A stretch of 64,000 nucleotides of DNA from Cohaesibacter sp. (lineage in GTDB: Bacteria > Pseudomonadota > Alphaproteobacteria > Rhizobiales > Cohaesibacteraceae). The stretch covers positions 1-64,000 of the forward strand of contig JAOXSH010000105.1 of the NCBI GenBank assembly GCA_025800145.1, given 5' to 3'. A program made the translations under genes and the position numbers. Shown piece after piece: positions 47,113-56,655 of the stretch (position 1 is the stretch's first letter; every line of letters starts with the position of its first letter). Under the pieces are notes generated by a model that was given only the letters and a program-made list of their open reading frames with translations, made no database searches and was not told the origin of the DNA.

Positions 47113-47339
47113 ATGCTAAAATGGATTGACCAAATTCCGCTTCCATGCTGATCATGGTTGCATTGACATTGGGCTTGGAACCTTTTGTTTCAGAGCCTCA
47201 TCTGATCGAAAAAGTGTGCACGATGTTTGAGGGCACGCTCACCCAAATGATCGACTGGTTGGATCTGTTGATGCATGGCACGCCGTGGCTTTTGCCCATT
47301 ATGGGTCTGATCAGAAGAAGATCATCTTTTGAACAATAA
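47113..47339 (+). pseudogene. Small conserved membrane protein gene with an apparent -1 frameshift
   Basis: An ATG at 47113 with AGGGAG before it encodes MLKWIDQIPLP and then a stop; the frame starting at 47145 continues with a membrane helix LIMVALTLGLEPF, then SEPHLIEKVCTMFEGTL, a DWLDLLMHGTPWLLPI helix and a basic end. The combined product matches a widespread alphaproteobacterial small protein of about 70 residues as I remember it. One missing base near 47143 explains the break. It may be a true mutation or a sequencing error; the downstream part could also start at 47145. Confidence 0.6.
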
Positions 47340-47345
47340 AATGGT

Positions 47346-47972
47346 CTATGAGCGGGTGCGCGCCAAAAGAGGTTCCAGCGATTGAATATAGGCCGCAAGA
47401 TCATCCCGCTCGCAATCAAACCACTCAAGAGACCAGTTCAAAGCGCCCAAAATACCATGGCGCAAATGGCGTGTTCTGGTCCTCAATAGGCTGTCCTCAA
47501 GGCTGGGATCCTGCTCCTCAAGATGGATCATTAGCAAGTCATCCCAAAGCCGATCATAAGAGCGTCGATGCTCCAACACATCAGCGCGCACGCTATCTGG
47601 CACAAAAGGGTAACAACGAATATGAGCAGAGGAAAAGTCACTCTCTGACAAAAGGGTTTTGAGATGGATCTGCATGGCAACCAGAACCCGTTGCCGGGCA
47701 GTGGTGGAGGCTGGAAGCGCATCAAGGCCTTCAAGCACAGCGCTGCTAACAACATCGACGCCAACGCGCATGACTTCCGTTGCCAACGCCTCTTTGGAGG
47801 CAAAATGATAATATAAACTGCCTGCTTTCATGCCCACTTGATTGGCCAGATCCCGCAAGGACATATTGGAATAGCCAATATCGCGCATCATCCGTGCAGC
47901 AACGCTTAAAATTTCCTTTCTGGAAATCGAAGCTTTGCTCTGTCGTGATGTGTCGCTTTTGTCATGGGGCAT
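47346..47972 (-). CDS. TetR-family transcriptional regulator
   Basis: A 208-residue TetR regulator. The helix-turn-helix is clear at about residues 17-63 (RKEILSVAARMMRDIGYSNMSLRDLANQVGM and SLYYHFASKEALATEVM). The C-terminal ligand domain contains the LRHGILGALNWSLEWF helix found in a subgroup that controls fatty-acid or phenylacetate genes. Both neighbouring genes are pseudogenes, so no target is suggested. Confidence 0.9.
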   Translation of the reverse strand: MPHDKSDTSRQSKASISRKEILSVAARMMRDIGYSNMSLRDLANQVGMKAGSLYYHFASKEALATEVMRVGVDVVSSAVLEGLDALPASTTARQRVLVAMQIHLKTLLSESDFSSAHIRCYPFVPDSVRADVLEHRRSYDRLWDDLLMIHLEEQDPSLEDSLLRTRTRHLRHGILGALNWSLEWFDCERDDLAAYIQSLEPLLARTRS

Positions 47973-48059
47973 GAAAATGCTGCGCTCCTGTGAGAGCTGT
48001 GAAGGCGGAAGGCCAGAGTAAAGAAAGTCTTGTCTTTACGCAAGCGTAACATTTTAGGC

Positions 48060-48696
48060 TCAACGGTCCCCAAAGAGCTGGAAACGGAGAGGCTGTATGC
48101 CGCACTCAATGCCTTTGCAAAATGCTTTGAGGCGGATTTAAGCGCTCAACAGGCAGATAAAAAGCTCCCGACCATCCTCATGGTCTCCAAATTTGATCGC
48201 TGCCTGATGGATATCCTCTATCGTGTTCAAGCCGAGGCTTTGCCGTTGGTATTATTGCCTGCCATCAAGGACAATAAACCACAACAGGAAGTCAAGCTGG
48301 ACGAGATTATCGAAACAACTGGTGCAGAGCTGGTGGTGCTGGCGCGCTATATGCAAGTCTTGTCCGATGAGTTTTCCTCACGCCATTTGGGCAAGATTAT
48401 CAATATTCCCCATTCTTTCCTGCCTGCCTACCTTCAAAGGGGCCATGTCCTATAAACGAGCATGGGAGCGCGGCGTCAAAGCCATTGGCACCACCGCGCA
48501 TTATGTGACGCCAGATCTGGATGAAGGCCCAATCATCGAGCAACATGCAGAAAAAGTCACCCAGGCGGATAGCGCGAAAGAATTGATCCGGCGCGGACGC
48601 TATATTGAGGCCCGCGCCCTGTCTCGCGCTTTGTGCTTACATGCGCAAGGGCGGGTATTTATCGATGGCAATCGCATGGTGGCTTTTGAGCATTGA
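48060..48696 (+). pseudogene. purU: Decayed formyltetrahydrofolate deformylase gene
   Basis: Two frames together encode a damaged PurU. The first (to 48455) has ILMVSKFDRCLMDILYR, then jumps to KDNKPQQEVKLDEIIETTGAELVVLARYMQVLSD and NIPHSFLP; the second (to 48696) resumes at FKGAMSYKRAWERGVKAIG and ends with the normal DLDEGPIIEQ and RVFIDGNRMVAF region. Three lesions are visible: the N-terminal ACT domain is missing; about 26-30 residues are deleted after ALPL, and the junction (48241-48254) is TGCCGTTGGTATTA, the family A repeat end; and a shift of about four bases occurs near 48430. PurU normally hydrolyses 10-formyl-THF to formate and THF. Confidence 0.85.
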
Positions 48697-48800
48697 CAAA
48701 GATCTGACAACAAGATCAATGCGTATGAAAAACTGATTGTCGTTAACATAGAATCCAGCCAAATTGAGCTGGATTTTACCTCTTGATAAAAGCTGTTCGC

Positions 48801-50282
48801 ATGAGTGAAATTGCTATCCATTGGTTCCGTCAGGATTTGCGCCTTTCTGACAATCCCGCCTTTACCAAAGCCTGCGAAAGCGGCGCTGTTTTGCCCATCT
48901 ATATTTTGGATGATGACACAGCCGGTAAGGCAAAAATGGGCGGTGCCAGCCGCTGGTGGCTCTATCACAGCCTCAAAAGTCTGAATGACAGCTTAAAAGG
49001 GCATCTGCGCCTTTATAAAGGCAAGGCCGCAGACATCTTGCCAATCTTGCAGACTGTCTATGGCGCAAAAACCATCACCTGGACCCGCTGTTATGAGCCA
49101 TGGCGTCGTCAACGCGATGAGGCTTTAAAAGAACAGCTCAAACAAAAAGGTGTCACAGTGATCAGCCAAAATGGCTCTCTTTTGTGGGAGCCATGGCAGG
49201 TTTTAAAAGCAGATAACACCCCCTATAAAGTCTTTACGCCCTTCTATCGAAAGGGCTGTCTGCAATCGGCCCCCCCACCAGCCGAACCAGTTGCCGCACC
49301 CGGTGATATGACCTTTGCCAAGGCGCTCCAAGAGGACGCGATAGCGCTGGAACTGCTTGATCTTTTACCAAAAGCCCCAATCCCTGATTGGCATCTGAGC
49401 TTGGAACCGCATTGGAGTATTGGTGAGAGTGCTGCGCAAAAGAGAGCCAGTGCCTTTTTTAAAATGGGCCTGCAAGGCTATAAAAAAGGGCGCGATTTTC
49501 CCGCACTCTCGCATATCTCAAAGCTCTCGGCACATTTGCATTTTGGTGAAATTTCCCCAAATCAGCTCTGGTATTGGGCCAAGGAAGCAGCACAGAGAAA
49601 GCAAGACAATGGCGAGCGGATTGACGCCGATATTGACCATTTCTGCTCGGAAATTTCATGGCGCGAATTTTCCTATTCCTTGCTTTTTTATCATCCTGAT
49701 CTGCCAGAAACGCCTTTGCAAAAACCATTTACGGCCTTTCCATGGCAGCAAAATGATGCGGCCTTAAATGCTTGGCAAATGGGCCAAACTGGCATTCCCA
49801 TTGTTGATGCCGCCATGCGCCAGCTCTGGCAAACCGGCTTCATGCATAACCGTTTGCGCATGGTTGCCGCCTCTTTTCTGATCAAAAATTTGCGCATCGA
49901 TTGGCGTATAGGCGAGGCGTGGTTCTGGGATTGTCTGGTCGATGCCGATCTGGCGGCCAACAGCGCGTCTTGGCAATGGGTGGCAGGATGCGGAGCTGAT
50001 GCCGCACCTTATTTTCGTGTTTTCAACCCGGTCTTACAGGGCGAAAAGTTTGACAAAGACGGCACTTTCACTCGTCAATTCGTGCCGGAATTGGCCAAGC
50101 TTCCAAACAAATATCTGTTCAAACCATGGGAGGCACCAAGCGTCATAATGCAAGAATGCGGCATTCAATTGGGAAAGACCTATCCCTTGCCAATTGTGGA
50201 TTTGAAACGCTCCAGGCAGGAAGCCCTTGAGGCTTATGAAATTTGCAAATCGACGGCTTTTGCACAATCTGAGCATAAATAA
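48801..50282 (+). CDS. phr: Deoxyribodipyrimidine photolyase (class I cryptochrome/photolyase family)
   Basis: A 493-residue photolyase that repairs UV pyrimidine dimers with light. The N-terminal antenna domain starts IAIHWFRQDLRLSDNPAF; the FAD-binding C-terminal domain has NRLRMVAASFLIKNLRIDWRIGEAWFWD, WQWVAGCGADAAPYFRVFNP and the WxxxGQTGIP-like segment WQMGQTGIPIVDAAMRQL. The ATG at 48801 is preferred over a TTG at 48783. It has no close operon partner. In several bacteria CarH/LitR regulators control photolyase genes; the CarH-like gene of this window is 31 kb away. Confidence 0.95.
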   Translation: MSEIAIHWFRQDLRLSDNPAFTKACESGAVLPIYILDDDTAGKAKMGGASRWWLYHSLKSLNDSLKGHLRLYKGKAADILPILQTVYGAKTITWTRCYEPWRRQRDEALKEQLKQKGVTVISQNGSLLWEPWQVLKADNTPYKVFTPFYRKGCLQSAPPPAEPVAAPGDMTFAKALQEDAIALELLDLLPKAPIPDWHLSLEPHWSIGESAAQKRASAFFKMGLQGYKKGRDFPALSHISKLSAHLHFGEISPNQLWYWAKEAAQRKQDNGERIDADIDHFCSEISWREFSYSLLFYHPDLPETPLQKPFTAFPWQQNDAALNAWQMGQTGIPIVDAAMRQLWQTGFMHNRLRMVAASFLIKNLRIDWRIGEAWFWDCLVDADLAANSASWQWVAGCGADAAPYFRVFNPVLQGEKFDKDGTFTRQFVPELAKLPNKYLFKPWEAPSVIMQECGIQLGKTYPLPIVDLKRSRQEALEAYEICKSTAFAQSEHK

Positions 50283-50434
50283 AAATATTTATAAATAACT
50301 GAAAATATGTAATATTATTTTATGATGCTCTTGTCAGATCATGCTGATCTATAAAAAGATTTGACTTATGCTCAAAATATGAAAAACTCCCGACCAACGA
50401 TCAACCACCCAAGAAACTGTTGGGGGAGAGAAAT

Positions 50435-51652
50435 ATGAATATGCGTCGCAGCATCTTGGCGGGTTTTACCGCAGCCATCCTGTCAGCAACGATGGGAGCT
50501 GGCTTTCTATCCAATCGGGCACAGGCCGCTGATGCCATCAAAGTGGGCGAAATCAATTCTTACACGCGCCTGCCTGCCTTTACCATTCCCTATCGCAATG
50601 GCTGGCAATTGGCGCTGGAACAAGCCAATCAGGCAGGGGGCATCAAAGGCGCACAAATCGAAGTGATTAGCCGCGATGATACCGGCGATCCGGCAACGGC
50701 CGTGCGCATCGCCCAGGAATTGGTTTCCAAAAATGAGGTGAGCCTGCTGTTTGGCACTTTCTTCTCGCATATCGGCTTGGCCGTCAGTGATTTTGCCAAA
50801 CAGAAAAAGACCCTTTTCATTGCCGCGGAACCCCTGACCGATGCTTTGGTCTGGTCCAAAGGCAATGACTATACCTATCGCTTGCGTCCCTCTACCCATA
50901 TGCAGGCGGCCATGCTGGCCAAGCAGGCGGCGCAATTGGGCAAAAAGAAATGGGCCACCATCGCCCCCAATTATGCTTATGGCAAGGACGCGGTAAAAGC
51001 CTTCAAGGCAGAATTAACCAAATTGCAGCCAGATGTGGAATGGGTCGGCGAACAATGGCCAACTCTTTTCAAAATCGATGCTGGCTCGACCGTACGCGCA
51101 CTGGAAGCGCTAAAGCCCGATGCCATCTATAATGTCACCTTTGGCGGGGATTTGGCCAAATTCGTGCGCGAAGGATCACTGCGTTATCTCTTTGACGGGC
51201 GTGAGATGGTGTCCATCCTGACCGGTGAGCCGGAATATCTGGACCCTTTGGGCAAAGAAGCCCCGAAAGACTGGATCGTCACCGGCTATCCCGCAGCACA
51301 AATCAAAACCGAAGCGCATGAGGCTTTCTCAAAAGCCTATCAGGCCAAATTTGGCGAATTGCCAAAAGCAGGGGCCCTTGTTGGCTATAATGCCATGCTT
51401 TCGGTCATTGAGGTGCTGAAACAGGCCAAATCGATCAAAACCGATGATTTGCTGGCCGCTATGGACGGGTTGAGCGTGAATGCCCCATCTGGCAGCTTTA
51501 CCTATCGCGCCGCCGATCATCAGGCCACCATGGGTGCTTATGTCGGCAAAACCGGCTTTATTGATGGTAAGCCCGCCATGATTGAGTGGTCCTATGCCGA
51601 TGGTGCGGATTATTTGCCAAGCGAAGAAGAGGCCAAAAAACTGCGGCCATAA
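50435..51652 (+). CDS. Branched-chain-type ABC transporter substrate-binding protein
   Basis: A 405-residue periplasmic binding protein of the LivJ/LivK (type 1 periplasmic binding fold) class. A signal peptide ends near residue 32 (AQA). Typical blocks are WQLALEQANQAGGIKGAQIEVISRDDTGDPATAV and FKAELTKLQPDVEWVGEQWP. The ATG at 50435 follows GGGGGAGAG. It is first in an operon with a fused permease and two ATPases. The ligand may be an amino acid, an aromatic or a small carboxylate; it cannot be deduced here. Confidence 0.9.
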   Translation: MNMRRSILAGFTAAILSATMGAGFLSNRAQAADAIKVGEINSYTRLPAFTIPYRNGWQLALEQANQAGGIKGAQIEVISRDDTGDPATAVRIAQELVSKNEVSLLFGTFFSHIGLAVSDFAKQKKTLFIAAEPLTDALVWSKGNDYTYRLRPSTHMQAAMLAKQAAQLGKKKWATIAPNYAYGKDAVKAFKAELTKLQPDVEWVGEQWPTLFKIDAGSTVRALEALKPDAIYNVTFGGDLAKFVREGSLRYLFDGREMVSILTGEPEYLDPLGKEAPKDWIVTGYPAAQIKTEAHEAFSKAYQAKFGELPKAGALVGYNAMLSVIEVLKQAKSIKTDDLLAAMDGLSVNAPSGSFTYRAADHQATMGAYVGKTGFIDGKPAMIEWSYADGADYLPSEEEAKKLRP

Positions 51653-51768
51653 GCGCAAAATATGATATTGCCAGTCAAAGCTGGCAATATTGAACCAAAT
51701 CAGACACAAGCAATAGGCGGCATCAGTCGCCTATTCTTTTGATTCCTATCCGCTCGGACAAGAAGGTC

Positions 51769-53628
51769 ATGGGGTTTTATCTCGCGCAATTGCTCACAGG
51801 CCTTGCCAATGCGTCATCGCTCTTTCTGATTGCCTCTGGTTTGTCGATCATTTTTGGCGTAACCCGCATTGTCAATTTTGCCCATGGCTCCTTCTTCATG
51901 ATCGGAGCTTATCTGGCCTATAGCTGCGTCACATGGTTTGATGTAGGCATTTTGGGCTTTTGGGGCAGTATGCTCTTTGCCGCCCTTTGCGTTGCTGTCA
52001 TCGGTGGCGTGATTGAAATTCTCCTTCTGCGCCGTCTCTATAAATCTCCTGAATTGTTCCAGCTGGTCGCAACATTCGGCATTGTGCTGGTGGTGCAGGA
52101 TATTGCCCTTGCCATTTGGGGAGCTGAGGATTTGCTGGGGCCACGTGCTCCGGGGCTGGACCGGGCTGTGCGCATTCTGGGCGAACCAATCCCCGAATAT
52201 GATCTGGCCCTGATTGTCATCGGCCCGTTGGTTTTAGGCTTGGTCTGGTTGCTCTTTCATCGCACCCATTGGGGCATTTTGGTGCGTGCCGCCACGCAAG
52301 ACCGCGAAATGGTCGCGGCATTGGGCGTCAATCAGCAATGGCTCTTTACCTCCACTTTCATGCTTGGCTCATTTTTGGCAGGCCTTGGCGGTGCCTTGCA
52401 GGTGCCACGCGAAAGCGTCTCTTTGCTGATGGATCTCTCCATCATTGGCGAGGCATTCGTTGTGGTGGTGATTGGTGGTATGGGCTCGGTGACAGGTGCT
52501 TTCATCGCGGCAATATTGATCTCGGTGCTCAACTCTTTCGGCATTTTGCTTTTTCCCTCCATCTCGCTGCTGTTGCCCTTCCTTGTCATGGCGGTGGTGC
52601 TGATTGTGCGCCCATGGGGATTGTTAGGCAAACCCGGCTCTGGCCATGGCGCACCTGAAGCTCCGCAAGATCCTTTGCGCCTATTGGGCAAACGGGCTAT
52701 CTGGGCATGGGCGCTCATCTTGGCAGCCTTGCTGACACTCCCACTAGCGGATGATGGCTTTTTGCTTGTCTTGATGGTGGATGTACTGATTGCAATTCTC
52801 TTTGCCGCAAGTCTGCAATTTTTGATGGGTGTCGGGGGCATGGTGTCTTTCGGCCATGCAGCCTATTTCGGTCTTGGGGCTTATGGCGCAGCCCTTTGCG
52901 TGAAATATGCAAATATTTCTATGGAATTTGCGCTTGTGGCCGGGCCTGTCATCGGAGCCTTGGGGGCTTTGTTCTTTGGTTGGTTCTGCGTGCGCCTCTC
53001 TGGCGTCTATCTGGCCATGCTGACATTGGCAGCGGCGCAAATTCTCTGGGGCATCGCCTTCCAATGGCAGGATGTCACCGGCGGCGATGATGGCATTCTG
53101 GGCCTGTGGCCATCAGAATGGGCGTCAAGCCAAAGCGCCTATTTCTATCTCACCCTTGTCCTTTGCAGCATAGGCCTCATGCTTTTGCGCCGCATTGCCC
53201 ATTCTCCTTTCGGCTATGTGTTAAGGGGAGGGCGCGACAGCGCATTGCGCATCGAAGCCATTGGACTGGATTTGAAAGCCCACCAATGGATGGGCTTTGC
53301 CTTGGTTGGCGGTTTGGCGGGGTTGGCTGGCGTGTTGTTCGCTTTTTCCAAAGGCAGCATTTTTCCCGACAGTCTCTCCATTCCCCATTCGGTGGATGCC
53401 CTGATCATGGTGTTGCTTGGTGGCATTCAATCGCTCATTGGACCTATTCTTGGGGCGGTTAGCTTCATCTTGCTGGAAGACTGGATTTCCCGTCTCGATT
53501 ATTGGCGCTTCATCTTTGGCACCATCATCCTATTGATTGTGGTCACAGCCCCCAATGGATTGGCCGGTTTGCTTGCGCCCCTTTGGCATAAAAGAAGGCA
53601 GCGAAGCGGGAAGGGGCAAAGCCAATGA
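51769..53628 (+). CDS. Fused branched-chain ABC permease (LivH-LivM)
   Basis: A 619-residue permease in which a LivH-type domain (about 1-290, with GLSIIFGVTRIVNFAHGSFFMIGAY and the GGMGSVTGAFIAAILI loop) is joined to a LivM-type domain (about 305-600, with GVGGMVSFGHAAYFGLGAYGA, GGDDGI and GGIQSLIGPILGA). The two are usually separate genes. About 16-18 helices are expected. The ATG at 51769 has AGAAGG upstream; the frame opens at 51739. The stop overlaps the start of the next gene by four bases. Confidence 0.93.
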   Translation: MGFYLAQLLTGLANASSLFLIASGLSIIFGVTRIVNFAHGSFFMIGAYLAYSCVTWFDVGILGFWGSMLFAALCVAVIGGVIEILLLRRLYKSPELFQLVATFGIVLVVQDIALAIWGAEDLLGPRAPGLDRAVRILGEPIPEYDLALIVIGPLVLGLVWLLFHRTHWGILVRAATQDREMVAALGVNQQWLFTSTFMLGSFLAGLGGALQVPRESVSLLMDLSIIGEAFVVVVIGGMGSVTGAFIAAILISVLNSFGILLFPSISLLLPFLVMAVVLIVRPWGLLGKPGSGHGAPEAPQDPLRLLGKRAIWAWALILAALLTLPLADDGFLLVLMVDVLIAILFAASLQFLMGVGGMVSFGHAAYFGLGAYGAALCVKYANISMEFALVAGPVIGALGALFFGWFCVRLSGVYLAMLTLAAAQILWGIAFQWQDVTGGDDGILGLWPSEWASSQSAYFYLTLVLCSIGLMLLRRIAHSPFGYVLRGGRDSALRIEAIGLDLKAHQWMGFALVGGLAGLAGVLFAFSKGSIFPDSLSIPHSVDALIMVLLGGIQSLIGPILGAVSFILLEDWISRLDYWRFIFGTIILLIVVTAPNGLAGLLAPLWHKRRQRSGKGQSQ

Positions 53629-54428
53629 GCATCTTGACAATAGAGGGCTTGTCCAAAAGCTTTGGCGGCGTGGAAGCGGTTAAAAATGTCAGCTTCACCC
53701 TCAATGAAGGCGAATTTCTTGCCCTGATTGGCCCCAATGGAGCGGGAAAATCCACCTGTTTCAATATGATCAATGGCTATCTGAAACCAGATAAAGGCAA
53801 GCTTTTGTTGCAGCCACAAGAGAGCAAAAGTCGCAATCTGGTGGGCAAAAAACCGAGGCAAATATGGCGCTGGGGGGTAGGGCGCACTTTCCAAATCACG
53901 GCAACATTTGCCTCCATGACCGTGCGTGAAAATGTTCAAATGGCGCTGATCTCCCATCACAAAAAGAGCTTCAATCTCTGGGCACGGGCAAGCCATCTTG
54001 ATCGTGACCAAGCCGAGCAATTGCTGGAGAAGGTCTCCATGCTGGATATGGCCGGTCAAGCTTGCTCTGAACTGGCCTATGGGGATCTGAAACGTCTGGA
54101 ATTGGCCATTGCCTTGGCCCATGACCCAAAGCTGTTGCTGATGGACGAACCAACCGCTGGTATGGCTCCGTCTGAGCGCACAGCCTTGATGGAACTGGTG
54201 GCACAGATTGTCAAAGACCAAGGTCTGAGCGTGTTGTTTACCGAGCATGATATGGATGTGGTCTTCGAACATGCCGATCGTATTCTGGTGCTCAATCGTG
54301 GTGAGCTGATTGCCCAAGGCACTGCCGAGCAGATCCGCAACGATGCCCTTGTGCAAGAGGTCTATCTGGGTGGCGGTTCTGTCTTTGCAAAAGAAACGGC
54401 AAATGAGGCACATCATGCTGAAACTTGA
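53625..54428 (+). CDS. Branched-chain-type ABC transporter ATPase (LivG-like)
   Basis: A 267-residue ATPase. Walker A is GPNGAGKST (about 39-47), the signature motif appears as LAYGDLKRLE rather than LSGGQ (usual for LivG), Walker B is LLLMDEPTAGM, and the switch His is in VLFTEHDMD. It overlaps the permease by four bases and the next ATPase by fourteen, so translation is coupled. Confidence 0.94.
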   Translation: MSILTIEGLSKSFGGVEAVKNVSFTLNEGEFLALIGPNGAGKSTCFNMINGYLKPDKGKLLLQPQESKSRNLVGKKPRQIWRWGVGRTFQITATFASMTVRENVQMALISHHKKSFNLWARASHLDRDQAEQLLEKVSMLDMAGQACSELAYGDLKRLELAIALAHDPKLLLMDEPTAGMAPSERTALMELVAQIVKDQGLSVLFTEHDMDVVFEHADRILVLNRGELIAQGTAEQIRNDALVQEVYLGGGSVFAKETANEAHHAET

Positions 54429-55116
54429 GCGCATCAACAGCTATTATGGCGGGGCGCATATCTTAAAAGATCTGTCTTTGGATGTGCAAAAGCATGAAGT
54501 GGTTGCCTTGCTGGGGCGCAATGGTGCTGGAAAATCCACCACCATGAAATCCATCATGGGTCTGATCTTACCAAAATCAGGAACAATCACCTACAATAAT
54601 CAGGCGATTAGCAATCTGGCATCCCACCAAATCTGTCAGTGCGGCATTGGCTATGTGCCAGAAGAGCGCCGCATCTTTGCGGATTTAAGCGTTGAGGAAA
54701 ACCTCGAGGTCGGACGCCGATCAAGCCAAACAGGACCAATCAATTGGCAGAAAGAGGATTTATTCGATCTCTTTCCAAATCTGGCTGAACGCCGCACTCA
54801 GCGCGGCGGCAACCTGTCAGGCGGTGAGCAACAAATGCTCACCATTGCCAGAACCTTGATGGGCAATCCCTCAATGCTCCTGTTGGATGAACCTTCAGAA
54901 GGCATTGCTCCTGTCATTGTGGAACAATTGGCCAAGGCGATAAAGGGGGTCAAAGCACAAGGTCTTGCTATCTTGCTGTCTGAGCAAAATATGCATTTTG
55001 CCCGTCTGGTCTCTGATCGCACCTATATTATCGAGCAAGGGAGCATCCGCTATGAGGGCAGTTTTTCCGATCTCGATCAGCATCCAAATATCTGGAAGCA
55101 ATATCTGGCCCTGTAA
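54415..55116 (+). CDS. Branched-chain-type ABC transporter ATPase (LivF-like)
   Basis: A 233-residue ATPase with Walker A GRNGAGKST, signature LSGGEQQML, Walker B LLLDEPSEGIAP and the LivF-typical GIGYVPEERRIFADLSVEENL. The ATG at 54415 lies within the end of the previous gene. It closes the four-gene transporter operon. Confidence 0.94.
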   Translation: MLKLERINSYYGGAHILKDLSLDVQKHEVVALLGRNGAGKSTTMKSIMGLILPKSGTITYNNQAISNLASHQICQCGIGYVPEERRIFADLSVEENLEVGRRSSQTGPINWQKEDLFDLFPNLAERRTQRGGNLSGGEQQMLTIARTLMGNPSMLLLDEPSEGIAPVIVEQLAKAIKGVKAQGLAILLSEQNMHFARLVSDRTYIIEQGSIRYEGSFSDLDQHPNIWKQYLAL

Positions 55117-55722
55117 CAAAGCCACAGGCTAGGGTGAGAATTCTGTACAGGGAAAGCAAAGGGAGACAGAAAATTTGAGAAGCTGCGGCATAATGTCTCA
55201 TATTCGGTATATAATTTGCCGCTTTAAAGGCGCTCTTTCCTTGCTTTCGAACCAAAGCCTGCCCCTTATGCTCAAGGCGTTCAGGATCTTTAAGATTTTT
55301 TGCGCATCTGCCGTCACTGGCAAAAAATAATATCCTTCATTGGCTCAGATGGATAATCCTTATATTAATCTGGTGGTTAGCCGCTTGTATTTTTCACAAT
55401 TGCCTTTATTCATGATCCTCAACAAAAAGTCCCGATCCGGGTTGGACAAGATCGATTGCTCAAGAGGGCGAGAGGATAGCATGCTGCGCTTGACATATGG
55501 CCAATCAGAGCCCTTATAGCCGGATGGTAGCAGATCTGATACAGATCAATGCCATGTGGCAAGGATCTTCTAATCCTGCGACAACCTGATCGAGACTTAT
55601 CATGACATGCCCGCTTCCCTGTGAAGTGCAACTGAAGATCATCATAAACCCCGGATCACGGATCCAGTAACAGGGATTGGGGCTTGCCTCTTTTCGGTTG
55701 GGTGATGATAGAGGAGAAACCG
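55117..55722. other. 606-base gap upstream of fpr
   Basis: No gene is convincing here. A good sigma-70-type promoter, TTGACA (55490-55495) with an 18-base spacer to TTATAG (55514-55519), would give fpr a leader of about 195 bases. No repeat of families A-C is present. Confidence 0.45.
55490..55519 (+). promoter_or_regulatory. Candidate promoter for fpr
   Basis: TTGACA at 55490-55495 and TTATAG at 55514-55519 with 18 bases between; the only strong -35/-10 pair noticed in this gap. Confidence 0.4.
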
Positions 55723-56556
55723 ATGACCCATCATGTTGAGGTTGCAGCAGCAACAGCGCCCGCCGCCGCACCGGCCTTTCCGATCCCAAGCAATTGCTTT
55801 GCGCAAACAGTCACCGAAGTGACGCATTATACGGATCGTTTGTTCAAATTCCGCATCACCCGCCCGGCAAGTTTCCGTTTCCGCTCTGGTGAATTTGTCA
55901 TGATTGGCTTGCCCAATGCAGAGCGTCCGGTTTTTCGCGCCTATTCCATTGCCTCTCCAAGCTGGGATGAGGAAGTGGAATTTTTCTCAATCAAAGTCCC
56001 GAACGGTCCTTTGACCGAGCATTTGCAGAAAATCAAGGTTGGCGACACCGTCTTGATGCGCAAAAAACCAACCGGCACCTTGGTCAATGACGCGCTTATT
56101 CCGGGCAAACGCCTCTATATGTTCTCCACTGGCACAGGTATTGCGCCCTTTGCCTCCCTGATCCGCGACCCGGAAACATATGAGAAGTTTGAGCAGGTGA
56201 TCCTGACCCATACCTGCCGCGAAGTGGCAGAGCTGAAATATGGCGAGGAATTGGTCGAAGCGTGCAAGAGCGATCCTTTGATTGGGGAATTTGCCGCTGA
56301 AAAACTGATCCATTATACCTCTGTCACGCGCGAGCCTTTCCCGCGGACAGGCCGCATTACGGATCTGATGACCTCGGGCAAATTGTTTGAAGATCTGGGC
56401 GTGCCGCCAATCAATGCAGAAGAAGATCGTGGCATGATTTGTGGCTCTATGGCCATGCTCAACGACACCAAGGCGGTCTTGGAACAATTCGGCCTTGAAG
56501 AAGGCTCCAACGCACGTCCTGCGACATTCGTCGTTGAGAGAGCCTTCGTTGATTAA
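55723..56556 (+). CDS. fpr: Ferredoxin-NADP+ reductase
   Basis: A 277-residue FAD/NADP reductase of the bacterial Fpr type. FAD binding: FRAYSIASPSWDEEVEFFSIKVPNGPLT; NADP binding: MFSTGTGIAPFASLIRDPETYEKF; and GMICGSMAMLNDTKAVLE, ending in the aromatic-type tail FVVERAFVD. The ATG at 55723 follows GAGGAG; earlier ATGs are open but worse. The first 17 residues are Ala-rich. It links NADPH with ferredoxin or flavodoxin, often in oxidative-stress defence. A short family B repeat and a terminator follow. Confidence 0.93.
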   Translation: MTHHVEVAAATAPAAAPAFPIPSNCFAQTVTEVTHYTDRLFKFRITRPASFRFRSGEFVMIGLPNAERPVFRAYSIASPSWDEEVEFFSIKVPNGPLTEHLQKIKVGDTVLMRKKPTGTLVNDALIPGKRLYMFSTGTGIAPFASLIRDPETYEKFEQVILTHTCREVAELKYGEELVEACKSDPLIGEFAAEKLIHYTSVTREPFPRTGRITDLMTSGKLFEDLGVPPINAEEDRGMICGSMAMLNDTKAVLEQFGLEEGSNARPATFVVERAFVD

Positions 56557-56558
56557 GC

Positions 56559-56600
56559 GCTCGATTTAAAAATCTCTGTCTCAGGACTTTTAAATCAGGC
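56559..56600. repeat. Family B palindromic repeat, minimal form
   Basis: CTCGATTTAAAAATCTC, a short loop, then GGACTTTTAAATCAGGC. Only the outer arms of the 150-bp form are present. Confidence 0.7.
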
Positions 56601-56623
56601 TCTAAGACAAATGCGAATATATC

Positions 56624-56655
56624 AAAACCCGGCAAGGTTTCCTTGCCGGGTTTTT
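56624..56655 (+). terminator. Rho-independent terminator after fpr
   Basis: AAAACCCGGCAAGG, TTT loop, CCTTGCCGGGTTTTT: a perfect stem with flanking A and T runs. Confidence 0.93.

Noticed and set aside
53499..54437. 312-codon minus-strand open frame opposite the LivG-like ATPase
   Set aside because: The plus strand has unmistakable Walker motifs; the reverse reading has none and is a shadow.
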